From contig CM121341.1 of NCBI GenBank assembly GCA_051530055.1, positions 11,222,001-11,286,000 on the forward strand: a DNA stretch of 64,000 bases. The letters are read 5' to 3'. Both the position numbers and the translations under genes were made by a program. The stretch comes from Neoechinorhynchus agilis (Eukaryota; Acanthocephala). The notes under the pieces were generated by a model that saw nothing but the letters and a program-made list of their open reading frames with translations, was not told the origin of the DNA and did not search any database. Shown here piece by piece: positions 57,611 to 64,000 of the stretch. Numbering within the stretch: the stretch's first letter is position 1; each line of letters starts with the position of its first letter.

Positions 57611-58255
57611 GAACTTTAAATCTCCTTCTGGACTCCTTAGATGGAATCGAGGAAGAACTTTTCTGAATGAAGACTGACTTAAAAATGAAGTAGACACTGA
57701 TTTAGGTTCAATCGTTCGTTAGAAGGCTTTTGTACCCAGAAAAGGATGTTTAAAAAGCTCCAACGAACTTTCTCTACTTATTCTACAACTCATAAATTCG
57801 TGCATGTGTGTATGCAAAAGGGAATGGGAAAGGAATGACGTGTAGCATAAAGACTCTGAATGTACATTGCGACGACGGCGCAAAGGATAATCGAGAGAAT
57901 TTACGGATGAAAGCGAGGATTGAAAATGTATTTTGAGAAGAGATCCGATTGAATTTGTACGTCAGTGTGTGTTTTCGACAAATAGTGCTCAGGTGTTGTT
58001 GTTTTTTCGGATCAATATTTACCACTAAACAGTTCAATCGTTCACAAATAAGAATCTTACTGTACACAATGATAAAAATATATTAAAGCTGCTGAGGACC
58101 TTCCAATTATCCCTGGATTTCATCCCTCTCTTTTCGACTGGAGCGAGGTGGAAAAATGGATCGATTAATGTAATTGGCAGACTAAAATAGATCCTCTATA
58201 AACACGATCGTTGTTTTTAACTATGGTTGTTGAAGTGAAGAAGTGGTTTGAGATT
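57611..58255. other. Intergenic, nothing recognised
   Basis: The 57783-58067 (-) frame has no domain. Confidence 0.4.
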
Positions 58256-58525
58256 AGGTTTTAAGCGTTCGCTGCTGAATTTGAGCACTTAGAGCACCGA
58301 TCTGGGTAAGGGAAGCGATGGTCTGCACAAAATGCCCATGACCGTACTTCCCCGCCCGGATCCTCAGATACCTCCCGAGGAAGTGGGACTAATCAGTGAG
58401 TTTCCTGCGAATCTCAGCGGTAACGGATTTTGAACCCCCTTTGACCCTGAAACAATGATTAGGAGCTCTAGTCCACTGGAGCACCTCGACACAACTATGG
58501 AATGTACAAACTTCGTCAACGTCCG
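58256..58525 (+). repeat. Repeat C, copy 2 with extra 3' part
   Basis: The first 228 bases are about 99 percent identical to 17889-18116. The copy then continues with CACCTCGACACAACTATGGA and TGTACAAACTTCG, which matches the inverted partial copy at 18660-18785. Confidence 0.88.
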
Positions 58526-58589
58526 TTTATGTACATGCTCATTTTTGAAGTCTTGCCAGCCGATAACTTTTTTTATTAAGTATCTATGT

Positions 58590-58755
58590 GCGAAATTATT
58601 GTTTAGAAGTCTTCACCCGCGGTAAATGATTATTTCGATTAAAAAGACCTTCTGCGAACTTCACCGGCGGTTCATCGTGAGTTTGTTACCGGTTAATGAC
58701 TTCTAAATAACAATTTCAATCATTTACTGTGGTACGTCCTCACATATCGACATCT
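58590..58755. repeat. Foldback repeat family D, shortened copy
   Basis: AGAAGTCTTCACCCGCGGTA, then a deleted centre, and the right end GGTACGTCCTCACATATCGA. Confidence 0.78.
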
Positions 58756-59480
58756 ATGTGTGGCGTCACGGCTGATAATTTTCCTTTTAAGCACAAAGCC
58801 CGTCATTCTGGTTCAGTTAAGCGCATTCTTTTATGTTCAATCGCTCCACTTTTAGAATCAAATTTAAACTTCCTTCTGCGATTAATAGTTTCGTTGTTTT
58901 GCGCGTTTCCATTCTTATTCGTCTAGTTACAAACTTGGAAATATTAACATGCACATCAAAGCTTTTATGAGCCTTTTCTCGCTCCAACTTTAGATGATCG
59001 AAAATCTCCTCGTGATTATTTGTGTTTGTTCGTTCGATAAAATATTTTTTAAGATCCAAGAAAGCTGTGACTCTACTTTCGATATCCTTTTGCTGTAAAT
59101 TTATTTCAGAATGTCTTTTAAATTTTGAGCTTACGGATATGATTTTATTAGTATACTGGAAAAACCTATAAATTGTTCCTAAAAATTCGAATCTATGGTA
59201 AACTGTTAGTTACATTGCTAATCGTAACTAGCGTTCGTTTGTGGAAGCTTTTGTCTATGTTTTGATTAACCTTTCCTTATTGAATCCCATCAAAAAGGAA
59301 ATTTATAGAATGGGAAATTATTTGCTTAAACAAGTCGATTGCACAATTTTCTTCGTGATTCGTGTTAGTTAAGGAGAAGAATTTCTTTGCGACTAGACGC
59401 AATTTGACCTTGCCGTTTATTTCCAAGGTGAAATATATTATATCATACTCTGTTATTTTCAGTTCATTAAATAAAAAGAT
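58756..59480. other. 5' flank of the protease gene
   Basis: No gene recognised. GTTATTTTCAG ending at 59461 is a good acceptor about 20 bases before the protease ATG and may mark trans-splicing. Confidence 0.45.
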
Positions 59481-60495
59481 ATGTTGACCTTATTTGACTA
59501 TCTTGTGTTCGCTCTTTCATGTGAATCCGTTATTGTAGGAGTATTTACGATTTCTTCGAACCAAGAATTGAACAAAATATCTTTTAATTCTTGGTTGAGG
59601 AATAATTGGCGTGCTCTTCGCAAATTAATTGGAATCGGACGCGGTGATCGCGATTTTGAATGTGGAATAAGTGATGTATTGCTAGAAGCTAACCTAATGA
59701 AAAATTCGAGAATCTACAAAGGCATGTCTTCAATATCATTGATTGTTCTGTGGTGTTATCGACAATCACTGGTGTAAATGGCATTCGTGGCCTTGGATTG
59801 TGAGTATTGTTAATCGGCGTAATAGAAACGGTCCCAGAACTTGTGCAGGAAGCTTGATTGCTCCCAATACCGTTATCACCGCAGCGCATTGTGTTAGTGA
59901 ACACACTGATGGATCCAGTACGATTCCAACTAAACCTCAATTTTTAATTGTTATTGCAGGGGCGCATACAATTATTGGAAAGATGAATACAATGAATCAC
60001 TATTCAGTTAGCAAAGTGTATACATATTGGGGATATTCACATTGCTGCTCGCGTGATATTGCTTTAATTAAATTAAGAGAGAATCTTTTAAGATCAAAAA
60101 AGATCAACACCATTTGCTTGCCTGATTCGAATTTGCGATTTTTGGAAAACAAGAATGCAGTTATAGCGGGCTGGGGTATTAGCACCGAAACTCGGAAATG
60201 GTACAGTAGCAACAGCGTTACATTGCACCATGGTTATGTACTAATATTGGATGAAAGGACTTGCAGTAACAGTTATTCCTATTATGATCCCCATGACGAA
60301 TTATGCGCTTTAAATCCACTGACTAAAACGGATACGAGACCCGGCGATAGCGGTGGACCGCTTATGATCTTGGAGAATGATAGGTGGATTCTAGTTGGTG
60401 TCGCTAGTCATGGAAATCCGTACAATTCATCCTTTCCCGGGTTTTATTCGAAAATCAACGGCAAATTGGATTTCATTGAGAAGTACATTAATTAG
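59481..60495 (+). CDS. Secreted trypsin-like serine protease (S1 family), 322 residues
   Basis: Exon 1 (59481-59725) has a signal peptide, a propeptide with ECGISD and the activation site around NSRIYKG. Exon 2 (59772-60495) has WHSWPWIVSI, the active-site His in ITAAHC, Asp in RDIALIKL and Ser in GDSGGPL. Asp six residues before the catalytic Ser (DTRPGDSGG) predicts trypsin-like cleavage after Lys or Arg. Cys191 and Cys220 of chymotrypsin are both replaced (Arg and an Asn/Pro region), so that disulfide is absent. The two exons join in frame only by a 46-bp GT...TG intron (59726-59771); otherwise there is a frameshift. It is likely a secreted digestive or defence enzyme; the target is unknown. 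Confidence 0.8.
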
Positions 60496-61149
60496 AACAC
60501 GACAATCAAAGAACAGAATCGTGCATGCAAATGGATTATCTCATAGAAAGCATAAAGTCAAACATCAAACCTTCAGTTTATATTTAAACGTTATTAAGAC
60601 TAAAGATTAGTTTATCGGCTTCTTATTTTTCTTAAATAATGGATTTTTTCTATGGTAGGTGTCTTAAACATTTTTCTCAGTTGATAAATGGAAAACCTAG
60701 ACAGTGCCGATATCCTTGTCTCTATTTGTTTAAATTCCCAATTTCCCTTTGTTGACTACCTCGGGATCGTCACTTTTCGCACCGGTTTCTCAGTAAAATT
60801 AATGGCTACTTTTAGTTCATTATAATATTATTTGTAATTTTCGCAGCCGTATGAATTAATAAACTCAAAACGACACGATCATTCTAGTATCGTGAGATTT
60901 TTCCAACCTTGTGGAAAAAGTTGGCAATATCAAATTGGCCACTATACCCCAGAAAGTACCTCCATGTTAATGTCAAATTATAAATGATCAATTGAGTAAT
61001 TTGCAGTTGTGTTTTTATTGTACCAACAACAAAAACTTTTTTCATACTTTTTCCATTCTCGGGGTCGCACAAAAACTTGCAATCCTAAGACTTCACACAC
61101 CCCTATGCCCCGTTTTTAAACGTCGGTCCTCAGCCACAGAATCTTTCCA
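60496..61149. other. Intergenic, nothing recognised
   Basis: 3' flank of the protease gene; AATAA-rich, no other feature. Confidence 0.45.
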
Positions 61150-61690
61150 TCGTTTTCTCAGCCTTCCACGTTCCCTTCGATTTTCATTTCCTCAACTTTT
61201 CGAATAAATCGATTCGGCTCTTCACCTTTCACCATATCGCTCCATTTGATACCCCGTTTCGCGATAACTTCCTTCACGTCCTCCACTTTGGTTGAGCCCC
61301 GGGCAGCATTATTTGGGATAATGTCTTGCCTGGTCACCCCACACATCGATGTGATTCGCATAGGTGTTCCATGTCTCCGCCCCATATAACATGGCTGGTT
61401 TGATAGCCATCAACACCATGGACACTTTGCTATCACACAAGATCCCAGTTAGGCTTTTCCACTTCATCCATCCGCTATTTATTCTCGATGAAATCTCATC
61501 GGTGATATCGTTTTGCATTGACACTGTAGAGAGCCGCGGTACTTGAATTTGTCGAATTTCTGCAGCTGTCTCGTGAAGGGGAATGCTTTCAGTGCCCACG
61601 TAGACTGATTTCTCCCTGGAAATTTTTAGATCTCCAGAACTTTCCTCCATTTCTCTAGGTCATTGTTGAGATCCTGGAGTCGGCGAAAAG
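61150..61690 (-). mobile_element. LINE reverse transcriptase C-terminal fragment (RTE/CR1-like)
   Basis: Minus strand: INSGWMKWKSLTGILCDSKV, KPAMLYGAETWNTY, then in a shifted frame MCGVTRQDIIPNNAARGSTK and FIRKVEEMKIEGNVEG. These are the well-known segments after the RT active site (SGWxKWR..TGVLCD, ALLYGxExW, MCGVTRxDxIRN). The upstream finger and palm, with the catalytic box, are absent, and at least one frameshift is present, so this is an inactive relic. Confidence 0.82.
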
Positions 61691-64000
61691 CATGTTCCAT
61701 GGCGCATCTTTATTTCATCCATAATGACCACAAACAAATATGGGCTCAAAGCTGAACTCATACGTTCACCTAGAAGCTACCCGTATTACTAACTGGCGTC
61801 CTTATATTCGCTTTGCTCTGCCTCTACATGTTTTTATTGTACCAACATAGATTTAAATTTAAACACCTTCAAAGTATATATTTCTACTCCCACTTGAATC
61901 TGGAATAACGCAAATACTTTATAGCAAACTTATTTGAATAATATTGACATATATATTCGCTCAGTTAGTGACCAATGCTGAACTTGATCGATTAAACTTA
62001 GCAGAATAAATGGGTGCGAACATTACAGTATTGTCAGTGATTTTAATTCGAATAATATTCATAGGTAGATGTAAAATATGTTTAGTATTTGAAAAAACAA
62101 TGATTGATCGTAAATTACTGAGAAATAACGCGTTGATTTTACTTAATTGACATTCAGTTTGAACTAAATATAGACTACTTAAGTATCCAAAAATAGAATA
62201 ACCAATTTCGATGATAAACAACTTTCACAATATCTCAGTGTATACCTACATTTTAAGGTCGCTACGGGTAAAATGCAAAGATCTCTACATCAGCCTTAAT
62301 GAAATCATAATTTATAATTAGATTACAAAATGCCCGTTTAAATAATAGCCAGGAAATCTAAAGAAAATATTTAAATTTCTTTGAATTGCAAGCATTTGTA
62401 ATCAATTCCTATAAGTTCGTCGAACAATTAAATTCATTAAAACAGAAGACAGCATTCAGAAATTGGTATTTTGCAACTTTTCGGTGATAAAGATGCTTTA
62501 ACGAAAAAAAGAATGAACCTTAGTTCACTCTCATAACTTCATGACAACCAGCTTTGCAAATTTAACAATTTTGGCCACTTCTCACTCCCTATAATTATCA
62601 CCTTTCATGAATGCTAAGATTTTTTGTTCTCATAGCGAGACCTCGTGCATATTAACTACTATCTTTTATTGGAACAATCTTAGGTACAGCACCACAAAAA
62701 ACTTACACCTTTTATCTTTCTAACGGAAGAGGGCAAACAACTTCCTGAGAACATGTGTAGTATTGCTCCTTTTTCTTGAAGTCCTTTTCACTTTTGACAT
62801 TTAAATGGCGAAATAACAGCAATTTAAAAAGCATAAATGGTTTTACCAAGACAAAGTTAAGTAGTCTCAAGTAAGTTCTCTTAATCATGCCGGGTTCAAA
62901 TGTGGTTTAAACAAAAATTACTTTCCACGAGAAGGAATGTTGACTATTTTGTGTGTGAAAGTTTTAAACATCGTCTTTTATAAGATTCCGTCCCTTCTAC
63001 CATGCGGATACAATAACGTGCGGGATCGAAAATCCTGGTAATTTTTGCAGTGTTGCATTATTCCTCAGGGAAATCAAAGTGTCCATTTTGTCACTTTAAA
63101 GCGAAATTCAATTAGAATTGCGACTTAAACAAGTTTTCATCCATTCATTCATAGAGCAGTTCGAATCTAGTAATCAGTATACCTTTTCGCCGAGACCAAT
63201 AGTCTACACTCGTTTGAGGCATTAAGGTCAGTTAAGAAGGGGTACCTCAATACTGAAGGTTTCATCATTAAGATAGCTGGAAATTCCTTGCAATATCACG
63301 TTCCATGTCAACCTTAGGACATCTTATCTAAAGTTATTGTTGAAGAGCGAGCTCTCTCATCATTTGCTTTATTTGCTCACAGAAATCTTCTCCTTACATA
63401 GCTTATTCTTCAATAAGTTCGAGACAATGAGGTGTGGATTTGCATAACAGACTAACAGTTAACTAACAGCAACTACATAAACCGGTGAATTTCATCAGTA
63501 GAATTTCCGGCTGGCAATCTTTCTGACAGTATAGTTAAGGCACTTGGGTACTTGATTAATTTTAACGATTATATCAAATTAAATTGGATACCACAGGAAT
63601 TGCATCAGTATAAGCAGAGAGGACTTATTGTTGCTTGTTCCGCCGATTGATTTTAATAAGGAAATTTTAGATCGAAAGGAAATATATCCAAAAATAGTAG
63701 ACATTCTTAGATCAGGGAACAAGTACACAGAGCATTGCAATCAAATTGAAGATTAAACATTCCTACCATATTGAAATATAGAAAAGAGCCTGAGCTTTTG
63801 ACCATCGGTTCGATTTTGACTTAAAAGTAAATCTCAAAGGGAAATTTTTTAATACAGTGAAATACTTATTTTTCAGCGACCATTGTTGGTTCGGATTGTT
63901 GAGGATTTTTCGGACCAAAGGCGATTTCAGTGATTTCAATGAATAAAACTTATCACGACATTGAATCCTAAGGTTGGGTAACGCGGAAGCTTGTATGCAA
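61691..64000. other. Intergenic, nothing recognised
   Basis: About 2.3 kb of AT-rich DNA with no long frame, no domain and no repeat that I could match to others in the window. Confidence 0.5.

Noticed and set aside
1-64000. tRNA, rRNA and CRISPR-like arrays
   Set aside because: No cloverleaf-like or conserved rRNA segment was noticed, and the tandem repeats are satellites or retroelement-derived, not spaced direct repeats.

Overview
This window is AT-rich eukaryotic DNA, most likely from a nematode. The evidence is intron size (mostly 44-61 bp in the genes I could splice), pyrimidine-rich AG acceptors lying a few bases before start codons (as for spliced-leader addition), a cytoplasmic intermediate filament gene with the long invertebrate coil 1B, and single-copy genes whose proteins resemble metazoan families. 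Acceptors are varied (TTTAG, TAAAG, TTCAG, TACAG), so I do not claim a Caenorhabditis-like species.

Recognisable genes, left to right: DNA primase large subunit (partial, 1-1061 and perhaps 1893-2096, +); a class A GPCR (2481-3878, +); an unknown nuclear-type protein (8926-9399, -); a RING plus CCHC-knuckle protein (10871-11950, -); RCL1, 18S rRNA processing (15792-16974, -); cullin-1 (19052-22132, +); the Hsp70/Hsp90 co-chaperone STI1 (29306-30823, +); an intermediate filament protein (34919-36628, -) with an unknown gene upstream (36828-37430, -); an AA15/chitin-binding type-4 protein (38294-38924, -); a small four-helix membrane protein (41490-42085, -); a secreted acidic protein (44181-44660, +); a two-exon small gene (45416-45708, -); a very large MASK ankyrin protein (46276-52142, -); and a secreted trypsin-like protease (59481-60495, +). 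They are unrelated housekeeping and secreted-protein genes with no shared pathway.

The rest is repeat-rich. At 5.0-8.7 kb an antisense jockey/CR1-like LINE has been hit by three later insertions: two 5'-truncated copies of a second retrotransposon and a Penelope-like fragment with a GIY-YIG domain. More retroelement pieces lie at 23.6-26.3, 31.7-32.4 and 61.1-61.7 kb. Two satellite arrays with opposite orientation flank the RING gene (10.2-10.6 and 13.1-14.5 kb). A 1.7-kb array at 27.2-29.0 kb is made from a LINE endonuclease start. Many palindromic (foldback) repeats are scattered throughout.

The most unusual signal is that several different foldback, tandem and Penelope-type repeats carry the same short pattern: CTGANGA, a small perfect or near-perfect hairpin, then GAAA. 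That is the catalytic-core layout of a hammerhead ribozyme. The best case is in the near-perfect 292-bp palindrome at 17292-17583. Other points are a MASK protein without its KH domain, an AA15-type protein without its copper-binding histidines, an STI1 whose TPR1 has lost its clamp, and two genes that need a 3' splice site without AG.
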